The notes under the pieces: generated by a model
What the model was told of the DNA's origin: nothing
The model's database searches: none
The model's input: the letters and a program-made list of their open reading frames with translations, nothing else
DNA from: DASQFQ01 sp963730115
GTDB taxonomy: Bacteria > Actinomycetota > Thermoleophilia > Solirubrobacterales > Solirubrobacteraceae
Assembly: GCA_963730115.1 (NCBI GenBank)
Contig: CAVSQM010000004.1
Span: 744,001 to 808,000, forward strand
DNA length: 64,000 nucleotides
Direction of reading: 5' to 3'
In this document: positions 1-9,404 of the stretch, piece after piece
Numbering within the stretch: position 1 is the first letter of the stretch
How the letters are laid out: the number at the start of each line of letters is the position of its first letter
Translations under genes and position numbers: made by a program

Positions 1-123
1 CGAGCGCTCGGCCCGGAGGGCGACCTCGAGGAGCTCGAGTTCGACGGCGACCGCGGCCTGGCCGACGGGCTGCTCACCGGCTTCGCCGACGCCGCCGCGC
101 GCCGTAGCGCGCAGGCCGCGTAG
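1..123 (+). CDS. C-terminal end of an unidentified protein (partial)
   Basis: The first 40 codons of frame 1 stay open and end in TAG at 121-123. The peptide is acidic, then helical and alanine/arginine-rich (it ends AAARRSAQAA). Its start lies outside the window and no family can be assigned. It converges on the last mce gene with only 4 bases between the stop codons. GC-biased third positions suggest it is real coding sequence. Confidence 0.5.
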   Translation, partial: RALGPEGDLEELEFDGDRGLADGLLTGFADAAARRSAQAA

Positions 124-127
124 CCGG

Positions 128-1568
128 CTACTTCTTCGCCGCCCCCGCTGCGCTGTAGTCGGCTTCCTTGACGCGCGGGAAGGAGCCCTGGAGGCCCTGC
201 CCGAAGTTGTCGCCTCTGGCGACGCGGCAGCCCGGGTTGCCCTCGGACGGCGCCGTCTCGCCGCCGGACGGCTTGCAGTCGTAGTTCGGGAAGATGCCCC
301 TGTTCTCGAGGTCGCCGAACAGCGCCAGCGGGCCGGGGTAGGCGTTGCCGCGGTTCGTCTTCAGGCGCTCGCGGTGGATCGCGAGGCTCTCGGTGCCGAG
401 CGGGCCGAACTGGCGCAGGTAGTGCCCGACGCCGCCGCTCGTCGACGGTTCCGTGTCCGCGAGCGCGGCCGCGCCGTTGGTGATGAAGTCGCTGACCTGG
501 AACTGCGACGCCTCGAGGTACTGCAGGATCGGGTTGATCTGCGCCAGGAACGGCGTCACGCTGGGCCAGCGTCGGCTCGAGCCCGCGCAGGACCTCGCTG
601 CCCGCCGGCAGGCCGGTGCGACTCGCCGTGATCAGCGGGTCGAGGTCGCGGAAGAAGCGGCGCAGGTCGGGCGACAGCGCGCGCACGTCGCGCAGCGTCG
701 GCTGGAGGTCGCGCGCGACCGGCTGCAGGTCCTCGACCAGCGGCTGCGTGTTGCGCGAGAACGTCCGCACGCGCTTGACCGTCGCCTTCGACTCGTCGAG
801 GAACGTCGGCAGGATCCGGATCGTCTCCGCCAGGTTGTCCTGCTGTGACGCGGTGGCGTCGAACACGTCGCTCGCCGACGTGATCAGGTTCGAGAGCTGC
901 TGCTCGTTCTCGGTCAGCGCCGCGAACGTCACGCCCGTGTTCTTGACGAGCCGGGTCACCGCGCCCTCCTGCGCGTCGAGCACCTCGAGCACGTCGGCGC
1001 CGTCGTGTGCGAAGCCCGGCAGCGTGCCGAGCGCGTCGTTGAAGTCGCGGCCGCGGCCGTTGACGCCCTCGGCGAGGTCCTGCTGCCAGGTGCGGAACTG
1101 CGCCCGCGTCTGCGGGTCGAGCGAGCGGAAGATCTCGTCGAGCTCGACGGTCGGCTTGACCTGGGCGTTGGCCAGCCGGCCGCCCTCGGGCAGCGTCTTC
1201 TCCGACGAGCCCGGCGTCAGCTCGACGTAGGTCTCGCCCAGCAGCGACTTCTGGCGCAGCGTCGCCTTCGTGTCGGCCTTCAGCGGCGCGAACTCGCGGT
1301 CGATCTCGAGCGTGGCGAGCGTGCGGTTGGAGTTCGGGTCGAGGTCCTTCTTGCGCAGCTTGCCGACCGACACGCCGGCCACGCGCACGTCGGCCTCGAG
1401 GCCGAGCTGGGTCGCCTCGGGGAAGCCGACCTGGACGCGGTAGCCCTTCGGCTTGAGCGGGATCGGGCCGCCGAAGGACAGCCACAGGAACAGCAGCAGC
1501 CCGAAGCACGACAGCGCGAAGACCACCATGACGAGGACGCGGGAGAAGGATGGCGTGGAGGTCTGCAT
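128..1568 (-). CDS. MlaD/Mce family protein 6 (last of six), frameshifted
   Basis: Substrate-binding Mce protein, expected to be anchored in the cell membrane by an N-terminal helix and to form part of a lipid-shuttling complex. The start ATG at 1568 overlaps the previous stop (TGATG). A hydrophobic helix spans about residues 8-30, followed by the MlaD domain (GYRVQVGFPEATQLGLEADV), a long helical coiled part and a C-terminal region. The frame breaks near 559: after LEPTLAQ one extra C must be skipped to continue VTPFLAQINPILQYLEAS. The whole protein would be about 480 aa, normal for Mce proteins. The break is probably a sequencing error, since both halves are well conserved. Confidence 0.85.
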
Positions 1569-2958
1569 CAGCCCTTCTTCTGCTTGCCGATCGGGAGCTC
1601 GGGGACCTCGGGGATCTGCGGGCCGTTGCCGCCGTTCGTGCCGCCGTTGCACGCCGTCGACTCGGTCAGCAGCGGCGTCAGCACCGACGTGAACTCGAGC
1701 TCGGGCTGTGCCTGCAGCACCTGCGCGAGCGTCGCGCAGGGCGCCGCGATGGTGACCGGGCGCAACGTGCCGTGGGCGTCGGAGGACGAGAACAGCTGGG
1801 TCGCGGAGTGGTTCAGCCACGCCAGCCAGAACAGGTAGCCCTCCTGGCGGGCGGCGTTGTCCGGGCCCTCCTTGCCGTTCTGGTTGTAGCCCAGCAGGTT
1901 GAGGAAGCGGTTGAAGCGGAAGAACACCTGCGTGAGGTCCGGGCCGGCCTTGGCGAGCCGCTCCGAGACCGGGCGCAGGTCGCGCACGAGCGGGCGCGAC
2001 TCGCGCACGAACGGGCGGATGCTCTTGCGCAGCTGCGGCGCCGCCGCCTTGGCGAACGGGCGCACCGCCTCGTTGGCGGGCGCGAGCGCGCGCGCCGCCG
2101 GCCGCAGCTTCTGGGTCGTCGGGCCGAGCAGCTCCGCGAACGTCTCGACGCGGCCCAGCGTGTCGGTGGTCTGCCGCAGCGTGCTCGGCAGCTCGCCGAC
2201 CGCGGCGGAGACGTTGGCCTGCTCCTGGGCGAACGAGTCGAACACCGCGGACGACGAGTCGACGAGGCTCGGCGAGGTCGTCGTCGCGCGACGCCAGCTC
2301 CTTGGAGAGCACGTTCAGCGAGGTGATCAGGTGCCGCAGCTGCTTGCGGCGCGTCGCGACCGCGCCGTTGACGCGCGCGAGGTCGCGGTGGGTCGGCTCG
2401 AAGCGCGCGAGCAGGTCGCGCAGGTCGCCGCCGCGCCCCTCGAGCCCGCGGCCGACGCCGTTGACCAGCAGCTGCAGGTACTCGCGCGTGTCGGTGTCGA
2501 GCACCGCGAGCACCTCGTCGGGGTTGACGTCGGGCTGCGTCGCGCGGACGGGGATCGTGAACCCCTGCTCGGCCACCGGCGCGTCGCCGCCGCCGGGCTG
2601 CAGGTCGATGAACATGTCCTTCAGCCCGGTCTTCGGCCGCAGCAGCGCGGTCGCGTTGGTGTGGACGAGGTCCTTGTACTCGCGGTCGATGTCCATCTGG
2701 ATCACGGCGCGGCCGTCCTTGAGCTCGACGCCGCCGATGTCGCCGATGCGCACGCCCGAGACGCGCACGGTCTGGCCCTGGCCGGCCACGACGGCCTGGG
2801 CGGTCGAGAACTCGGCGTTGAGCCGGTAGGGCTTCGGCTCGAGGAACGGGATCCGCAGCCGCTGCTGCTGGACGATGTAGAGCGACACGCCGGCGGCGAT
2901 GACGATCAGGACGACGATGGCGGCGAAGTTCCCCGAGGTTCTTCTTGATCGCGGTCAC
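1568..2958 (-). CDS. MlaD/Mce family protein 5, two frameshifts
   Basis: Starts with GTG at 2958 in a GTGA overlap with the preceding mce gene. The N-terminus MTAIKKNLG needs one G removed from the GGGG run near 2930 to continue into a membrane helix (NFAAIVVLIVIAAGV) and the MlaD domain. A second break near 2257 has an extra G (ASRDDDLA then SLVDSSSAVFDSFAQEQ). The C-terminal 220 residues hold the usual helical repeats and end KQKKG. With both breaks repaired the protein is about 462 aa. Role inferred from family: one subunit of a hexameric Mce lipid-transfer assembly. Confidence 0.82.
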
Positions 2959-4498
2959 TTGCCGTTCCCCATCTTCTTGATGTCGTCGAGCGTGAGGTCG
3001 CTGTCGACGACCTTGCGCTTGTCGGCGAGGCCCTCGCGCTCGAGCGACAGCTTCATGAGATCGATGCCGTACTTGCGGACCTTGCTCCAGCGCTCGGCGA
3101 ACGCCTTGCCGTTCGGGTCGATCTGCCGCTGCTCCGGCGGCGCGCCCGGCCGCGAGCGCAGGTCCGGTGGCTGCTGGTTCTCGCACGGCGGTCGGCGCGC
3201 AGCGGCGGGCGCTCCTTCGGCTTCTGCGGGTTGACGCCGAGCAGCGGGAACGCGGTCGTGCCGTAGACGCCGGGGCCGAAGGTCACGAGGTTGGTGCCGC
3301 CCGCGGCGAGCACCCGGAACCACTGGCCGTTGGCGTCACCGGAGCGGCTCTCGCCCGCCAGGCCGGGGAACGGCTTGGGCAGCTCGGTGTAGACCGGCCC
3401 GGTGGACGGGAACTTCTCGTCGACGAGCTTGTCCTTCGTCCACGGCAGGACGACCTCGTTCTGGCAGCTCGCCGCCGCCCGCGCCTGCTTGCTGAGGGGC
3501 ACGCTCTCGCTGGTGAAGCTCGCGAGCGCGGGCACCGTCGGGCGCAGGTCGGAGGTCAGGCCGCGCAGCTCCTCCTCGGAGACGAGCCCGCGCAGCTGCT
3601 GCAGGAGCGGCATCGCGACGTCGATCGTCTCCTCGGAGTTCTCGACGCCGGGACGGATGTCGCGGACGAAGCCGCGGAGGCCGGGGAACGAGGCGTTGAG
3701 GGCGCCGAGCGCCGGCTGGGCGGCGCGCAGCGTGCGCGGCAGCTCGGCGATCGCCGCCTCGAGGTTGCCGCTCTCGCGGGCGAACGCGCCGGCTGTGACG
3801 CGGAAGTTCGTGACCAGGTCCTTGAGCTGCCCGCGGTTGCGGTCGAGCGCGCCGGCCACCACGCCGCCGCGGTCGATGTAGCCGGAGAGGTCGTGCTCCT
3901 TCTCGCCCAGCATCGCCTCGGAGACGATCGCCGAGTCGCGGTAGGCCGGCTTCCAGTACTTGATCGAGGCGTTGAAGCCCTTCGCGCCCTTGCCGCGCAG
4001 GCCGGCCGCGTACTCGCGCAGCAGCGTCTTGAGGTCCTCGCGCGTGTCGGTCTGCAGCGCGGTCAGGACCTCGTCGAGCTGGACCGGGGTGTCGGTCTGC
4101 TGGACCGGGAACGTGTGGTTGTCGGCGACCTCCTTGCCGGCCGTGCCCGGGTTGACGTCGACGAAGAAGTTGCCCTCGAGGAAGATGCGCGGGCGGATCT
4201 TGAACTGCGCGTCGGCGTGCAGCGGGCGGCCCTTGTCCTGGATCCGCATCGTCACGACCGCGCCCTCGTCGCCCTCGCGCCCGCGCTCGACCTTCGTGAC
4301 CTTGCCGACCTCGACGCCTGCGATCCGCACGGGCGACCCGTTGCGCAGGTTGTTCGCGCTCTTGAACGCGGCCTTGACCTCGTAGTGCGAGCGGAACGGG
4401 ATCGACTTCGTGAAGCCGAGGTAGACGCCGACGAGCGTGACGACGAGCGCCACGACGCCCACGGTGAAGGGGCTGATGCCGCCGCGGCGCTTCCTCAT
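2955..4498 (-). CDS. MlaD/Mce family protein 4, frameshifted near its C-terminus
   Basis: ATG at 4498 overlaps the previous stop (ATGA). Signal-anchor helix at residues 9-28 (FTVGVVALVVTLVGVYLGF), MlaD domain at about 38-115 with SPVRIAGVEVGKVTKV, then a long alpha-helical region. The frame is open to about 3196, where the reading changes. Adding one C to a CC run joins PPLRAD to PPCENQQPPDLRSRPG and restores the end KKMGNGK. Full length is about 514 aa. It is co-translated with its neighbours in the six-gene cluster. Confidence 0.85.
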
Positions 4499-6021
4499 TT
4501 CTCACCGCTCGTGGACGTGGGGATGCCGGCGTACGGGCCGGTCTCGGGGACCGAGGTGAACGTCTGGCCCTTGGGCACGCGCGCGCGGCCCGCGTAGGTC
4601 GGCCCCTGCGCGCCCGGCGTGCGTGCGTCCTGCTCGATCTTGAAGCGCTTGTCGTAGTAGCGCGCGTTGCGCTCGAGGTAGCCGCGCTGGCCGGCCTCGC
4701 AGTCGGCGCGCCCGTCGGGCGTGACCGCGGCGCCGTACGGGTTCGCGTGCAGGTACTGCTTGTTGCCCTCGAGCACCTCGTTGCCGTTGGCGGGCTCGTC
4801 GGCGCCGATCGACCCGAGCGAGTCGTCCTGGCGGCCGGTCGTGTTGAGGAGCGCGCGCTGCGCCTGGCCGGTGCTGTCGGCCTCGGAGAAGTGCTCGGCG
4901 AGGTAGGTGAAGAAGTAGTTCGGGGCGTTGCAGACCGTGACGAACGGGCCGTAGAAGCGCATCTGCGGGTTGAGCGAGTTGACCGTGGCGGTGAGGCCGC
5001 GGATCGCGGCGCTGGTCGACGGCGCCGAGGTCAGGTCCTGCAGGGCGGCGAACGTGCCCTCGAGCCGCTCGTTGAGCTCCGGGACGCGCTTCTGCACGCG
5101 GGTGCCGGTCTCGAGGGCCGGGTTGATGTCCGGCAGCGCGCCGCGCAGCTCGGCGGTCGCGCCCGAGAAGTCCTTGGAGAAGGTGGTCAGCTCGCGCAGG
5201 AACGGGCGCTGGACCTGGAACGACGAGATCGCCGCGTCCATCGTCGCGGGCTGCTTCTCGATGAACTGCTGGAGCGCCTCGGGGTCGCGCCCGACGGCCT
5301 CCCAGGTGTCGGCCATGGTCGTGAACAGGCGCGCGTTGGTCTTGGAGATCGGGGCGATCACCCGCGCGGCGTCGCCGAGCTCCTTGAAGAAGCTCGGAAG
5401 GTCGGTGCCGGGGGCGGCGAGGTTGCGCGCGACCGGCTCGAGGTTGCCGAACAGGCGCGGCGCCTCCTCGACCGTGCGCCCGACGGCGGCGCCGCGGCCG
5501 GCGAACGAGTCGCCGAAGCCCTGCAGGTTCAGCTGGCTCGCGCGGCGGGTCTTCGCGTCGAACATCTCGAAGACCTCGTCGAGGTCGACGTTGGTCCGGG
5601 TCCGCTCGAGCGGAACGGTGTCGCCGTCCTTGAACGCGGTCTGCGAGCGGCCCTCGGTCAGCTCGAGGTACTTGAGGCCGAGCGCCGAACGCGGGCGGAT
5701 CCGCCACCGCGAGTCCTCGGGGACGTCGCCGATCGCCTTGTCGAGCTTGAGCGTGAGCTCGGCGCCGACGCGGCCCTCGGAGAGCTGCACCGGCTTCATG
5801 TCGCCGACCACGCCGACGCGGAAGCCGCCGGAGCGGATCTCGTTGCCCTTGACCAGGTTCTCGCCGTTGGAGAAGCGCACCTTCAGCGACGTGGTGGGCA
5901 CGAACGGCAGCCCGTTGTTCGCGTTGTAGGAGAGGAAGACCGCGACGATCACGACGAGCACGGTCACCGCGCCCACGAGCACGGGGTTGGCGAACACGGA
6001 TGACGCGGAGCGGCCCTTCAT
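4495..6021 (-). CDS. MlaD/Mce family protein 3
   Basis: Intact 508-aa Mce protein. Membrane helix at about 13-34 (LVGAVTVLVVIVAVFLSY). The MlaD domain follows (TSLKVRFSNGENLVKGNEIR ... GFRVGVVGDM), then an extended helical region of about 200 residues and a C-terminal domain with paired cysteines (VCNAPNYF and ADCEAGQRGY). Start and stop both overlap the adjacent mce genes by ATGA, so the six are one translationally coupled unit. Known for the family: six different Mce subunits per operon, probably one hexameric tunnel. Confidence 0.92.
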   Translation of the reverse strand: MKGRSASSVFANPVLVGAVTVLVVIVAVFLSYNANNGLPFVPTTSLKVRFSNGENLVKGNEIRSGGFRVGVVGDMKPVQLSEGRVGAELTLKLDKAIGDVPEDSRWRIRPRSALGLKYLELTEGRSQTAFKDGDTVPLERTRTNVDLDEVFEMFDAKTRRASQLNLQGFGDSFAGRGAAVGRTVEEAPRLFGNLEPVARNLAAPGTDLPSFFKELGDAARVIAPISKTNARLFTTMADTWEAVGRDPEALQQFIEKQPATMDAAISSFQVQRPFLRELTTFSKDFSGATAELRGALPDINPALETGTRVQKRVPELNERLEGTFAALQDLTSAPSTSAAIRGLTATVNSLNPQMRFYGPFVTVCNAPNYFFTYLAEHFSEADSTGQAQRALLNTTGRQDDSLGSIGADEPANGNEVLEGNKQYLHANPYGAAVTPDGRADCEAGQRGYLERNARYYDKRFKIEQDARTPGAQGPTYAGRARVPKGQTFTSVPETGPYAGIPTSTSGEK

Positions 6022-7661
6022 GGGCTCAGCAGGTAGTCGAGGAGGGCCTGGGGATCGACCGACTGGCCGCCGGAGCCGCCGCCCTGGGGCAGGTTCGGCA
6101 CGTTCGGCGCCGGGACGTCGGGGAGCGGGACGTTCGGGAGCGGGACGTTGGGGAGCGACGGGGTCGGCACGTTCGGCCGGTTCACGCCGCCGCCCTTCTT
6201 GAGCAGCTTGTCGAGCGCCTTCTTCAGATCGGGCTGACCCGGCGCGTTCTTGCTCTGCTGCTGCTCCTTCTCCTTCTTGGTCTGCTTCTTCGGCTGCTTC
6301 TTCTTCTTCGCCTTGCTCGAGGTCTGCGGCTCGTGGCCGGGGTCATCGACGCCCGTGTCGGTCGGGTCGGCCGTCGTGACGCCGGGCTGGTTCGGGCCGA
6401 GCGCGGCGAGGCAGCGGCTGATGAAGCCGGGGCTCTCCTTCTCCTTGCGCTTGATCGAGTCCGCGTTCTGGTACTCGCTGCACTCCGAGACGGACAGGTT
6501 GACCTTCAGGATGTGGCCGTTCTCGTCGTAGATGTTGATGGCCATCATCTGGTCGAAGACGTAGGAGAGGAACGCCTCGAAGCCGGTGTAGCCCTGGCCG
6601 CCGGGCGAGCGCTTGTCCTTCTCGACGGCGCGCTTGCGGTCGTCGAGGTCGCGCAGCACGATCTCGAGGTTGTTGGCGAGCTCCGGCGCGTTCTGCGTCG
6701 CCTTGGTGAGCTGGGCGACGACCGGCTTGGCCGACTCGACCGCCGGCCGCGCGGTGTCGGCGGTGTCGGCGAGCGTGCGGACGTTGCCCTTGCTCGCCTC
6801 GGCGAACGGCCCGAGCTCGTTGAGGAAGCGCTCGAGCTGGCCGGCCGACGCGTTGAGGTCGCGCAGGTACGGCGTCGAGGCGTCGGCGGTGGCGCCGAGC
6901 TCGGCCATCGTCGGCCGCAGCTCGCGCAGGAAGGTGGGCAGGCGCTGGAGGCCGGCGGCGAGCTCGCGGCGGCGCTCGGCGGACGTGGTGGCGACGTCCT
7001 CGGCCTCCTTGACGAAGCGGCCGACGTTCTTGCGGTTGTCGGCGAGGTCGCCGATGACCGTGTCCGCGTTGACGGACAGGTCCTTGAGCACCTGGTTCTG
7101 GCGGGCCAGGATGTCGAGCACCTTGTTGGTCTCGCGCAGCGCCGGGCTGGCGCGGCGGATCGTCGCGTTGATGTCCTCCGCGCGGCCGCCGGTGCCGGCG
7201 CCGAGCTCGTTGAGGATGATCCGCAGCCGCTCGCGGTAGGGGCGGCGCATGACGTTGGCCAGCAGGTCGGCCGGGATCGTCGAGGTCGTGCGCTCGACGG
7301 GGATGGTGTCGCCCGGCTCGAGCTCCTCGGGCGACTTGCCGGGCGCGCAGTCGACGTAGTACTCGCCGATCAGCGACTGCGGCCGCGACTCGCAGGTGGC
7401 GTCGGCGCGCAGCGAGCCGAAGCCGTCCTTGGTGAGCTCGAAGTCGACGAGCGCCTTGTGGCTCTTGTGGTCCAGCCGCAGCTTCGAGACCGTCCCCGCC
7501 CGCACGCCGGCGACCTTGACGTCGCCGCCCTTGACGAGCCCGAACGCGTTGTCGAACTCGACGGTGAACTTCGAGCCGCGCTCCTCCTTGGCGCCGGTCG
7601 ACGTGAGCGCGTAGGCGCCCGCGCCGGCGAGGACGAGGATGACCACGAGCGCGCGCCTCAT
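6018..7661 (-). CDS. MlaD/Mce family protein 2 with lysine-rich and proline-repeat tail
   Basis: Intact 547-aa Mce protein starting at ATG 7661 (ATGA overlap). Short N-terminal helix (ALVVILVLAGAGAYAL), MlaD domain at about 30-110, helical region to about residue 370. The last 110 residues are unusual for the family: a lysine/glutamine-rich stretch (SKAKKKKQPKKQTKKEKEQQ) and then PNVP/PLPDVP repeats before a final DPQALLDYLLSP. The tail is presumably extracytoplasmic and could span or bind the cell wall; that is inference. No lipobox cysteine is seen. Confidence 0.92.
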   Translation of the reverse strand: MRRALVVILVLAGAGAYALTSTGAKEERGSKFTVEFDNAFGLVKGGDVKVAGVRAGTVSKLRLDHKSHKALVDFELTKDGFGSLRADATCESRPQSLIGEYYVDCAPGKSPEELEPGDTIPVERTTSTIPADLLANVMRRPYRERLRIILNELGAGTGGRAEDINATIRRASPALRETNKVLDILARQNQVLKDLSVNADTVIGDLADNRKNVGRFVKEAEDVATTSAERRRELAAGLQRLPTFLRELRPTMAELGATADASTPYLRDLNASAGQLERFLNELGPFAEASKGNVRTLADTADTARPAVESAKPVVAQLTKATQNAPELANNLEIVLRDLDDRKRAVEKDKRSPGGQGYTGFEAFLSYVFDQMMAINIYDENGHILKVNLSVSECSEYQNADSIKRKEKESPGFISRCLAALGPNQPGVTTADPTDTGVDDPGHEPQTSSKAKKKKQPKKQTKKEKEQQQSKNAPGQPDLKKALDKLLKKGGGVNRPNVPTPSLPNVPLPNVPLPDVPAPNVPNLPQGGGSGGQSVDPQALLDYLLSP

Positions 7662-9058
7662 TTGCCCGGCAGCACCTGGGACTCGTCGCAGGGGAAGTCG
7701 GGGCTCGGCTTGTAGGGGCCGGTGCCGTCCGCGGCCCGGTGCTCGGCGCTGCCCGGGCAGCGGTTGTTCTGCCGCCGCTCCAGCGTCGCCGAGAGCGCCT
7801 CGTCGCGCAGCTGCGGCGGGATCAGCTCGTACTGGCCCGCGCCGGTCGCGCCGGTCAGCGCGAACGGGTTCGCGTGGATGCCGACGCGCGAGGCGGCGCC
7901 CAGCGCGTCATAGGTGCCGGAATGGCTGAAGTCGTCGAACCAGCCGAGCAGGTCCGGCGTGTAGGGGCGGAAGAACGCGAACTCGGGCGTGGCGCCCTTG
8001 AGCGCCTCCTGGCCGGCCTTGAACGCGCCCTCGCGCTGCTTGCCGTTGGCCTCGAACTGGCGCGTCGTCACGTCGCGCAGCGGGACCTGGAGCTTCGTCA
8101 GCTCGATCAGGTCGTTGGCGCCGCCCGGCCGCTGGACGATCTGCGAGAGGTCGTTGACCGTCGGGCGGGCGTCGCGGGCCAGCGGGCGCAGCTCGGCGAG
8201 GAACGGGCGCAGCTTCTTCGCCACCGGCTTGGAGTCCTCGACCAGCGGGTCGAGGTCGTCGAGCGCGGCGCGCAGGTTCACGAACGTCGTGTTGGCGCGG
8301 CGCTGGAAGTCGGGCAGCCGGCCGATCGACTCCGCGAGCGCCGTCTTCTGGTTGCCGAGCGCGGTCGTCGTGGTGGCGAGGTCGTCGACCAGGCCGGCGA
8401 GGTCCTCGCGCCGGTCGGCGATGTCGGTCACGAGCTGCGAGGAGGAGACGACGAAGCGCTCGAGCAGCGGCGTGTCGCGGTTGAGCTCGCGGAACAGGCG
8501 GCTCGACGCGGCGAGCGAGGGGTTGAGGTAGGCGATGCCCTCGTTGAAGGCCTTGCCCTGGCCCTTGATCTGGTTCGCCGAGCCGTCGATGACGCCCTGC
8601 AGCGCCTTGCGCGTCCGGGGATCGAACGTGTTGAAGATCTGGTCGAGGTCGACCGCGGTCGTCGTCGCGTCCTGCTCGAGGACGCCCTTGTCGGGGATCT
8701 TCTCGGCGCGCTGGGGCGCCATGCGGAGGTCGATGTAGCGGTTGGCGACGCCCGAGAGCGACGCCTGGCGGATCGTGGCCAGCGTGCCGCGGCGCAGCGG
8801 CGCGTAGGCCTCGTCGATCGACATCGTGATCTCGGCCTGGCCGTCCTCGGTCAGGTCGATGTTCGTGACCTTGCCGACCGGCGCGCCGCCGGTCTGGACG
8901 AGGTTGCCCTTGACGAGCTGGGCGGCGTTCTGGAAGCGCGCCTTGACGGTGTAGCCGCCGCCGGTGCCGCCCAGCAGCAGGACGGCGACCACGACGGCCA
9001 CGACAAGAACGGCGGCCAACGCCGCCGCGCGAACGATCTGATCCCCGGTGAGCCGCAT
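7658..9058 (-). CDS. MlaD/Mce family protein 1 (first of six)
   Basis: First mce gene in transcription order. ATG at 9058 (MRLTGDQIVRAAALAAVLVV) is preferred; a TTG at 9073 would add five residues. Membrane helix at about 10-32, MlaD domain from YTVKARFQNAAQLVKGNLVQ, a helical stretch rich in LRP/LAEL motifs, and a C-terminal part with NNRCPGS and DFPCDES cysteines. It ends at 7658 in an ATGA overlap. No permease or ATPase gene precedes it; only a small zinc-ribbon gene lies upstream on the same strand, 69 bp away. Confidence 0.9.
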   Translation of the reverse strand: MRLTGDQIVRAAALAAVLVVAVVVAVLLLGGTGGGYTVKARFQNAAQLVKGNLVQTGGAPVGKVTNIDLTEDGQAEITMSIDEAYAPLRRGTLATIRQASLSGVANRYIDLRMAPQRAEKIPDKGVLEQDATTTAVDLDQIFNTFDPRTRKALQGVIDGSANQIKGQGKAFNEGIAYLNPSLAASSRLFRELNRDTPLLERFVVSSSQLVTDIADRREDLAGLVDDLATTTTALGNQKTALAESIGRLPDFQRRANTTFVNLRAALDDLDPLVEDSKPVAKKLRPFLAELRPLARDARPTVNDLSQIVQRPGGANDLIELTKLQVPLRDVTTRQFEANGKQREGAFKAGQEALKGATPEFAFFRPYTPDLLGWFDDFSHSGTYDALGAASRVGIHANPFALTGATGAGQYELIPPQLRDEALSATLERRQNNRCPGSAEHRAADGTGPYKPSPDFPCDESQVLPGK

Positions 9059-9127
9059 CCCCAAGGGCGCCAACGAGGCACCGCCGCAGAACTTGCGGTT
9101 TCGGCCGTGTGCGCGGGGGTCAGGCCG

Positions 9128-9343
9128 TCAGCGGAGCACGTGCCGGCTCGGCACGCTCGCGCTGCGGCGCTCGCGCGAGAGCTCGCGCGGGCCGGAGCCG
9201 GGCATGCGGCGCTCGAGCATCATCTTGCCGCCGCACAGCTCGCAGGGCTGCGAGGGGTCGGCGGAGGAGAAGAGGCTCCAGCGGGCGTCGCCGCAGTCGG
9301 TGCAGCGGACGGCTTGGAGTCGCATGGCGCGGATCGCGTCCAT
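9128..9343 (-). CDS. small zinc-ribbon protein
   Basis: 71 aa starting at ATG 9343. Two CxxC pairs (CTDCG at about 14-17 and CELCG at about 34-37) form a classic zinc ribbon, followed by a basic arginine-rich tail. The function is unknown; such proteins bind zinc and often nucleic acid. It lies upstream of the mce cluster on the same strand and could share its promoter, and it is divergent from the ltrA-like gene, leaving 61 bp for two promoters. Confidence 0.7.
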   Translation of the reverse strand: MDAIRAMRLQAVRCTDCGDARWSLFSSADPSQPCELCGGKMMLERRMPGSGPRELSRERRSASVPSRHVLR

Positions 9344-9404
9344 AGGCTCGATTTACCCTGTCGGATTTCTTGAGCAAACGCAAGCGTGGTACGCACGCAT
9401 ACCG

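Noticed and set aside
2200..2300. Programmed +1 frameshifting in the mce genes
   Set aside because: The same kind of break occurs in some 17 unrelated genes without a shared slippery sequence, so sequence error is simpler.
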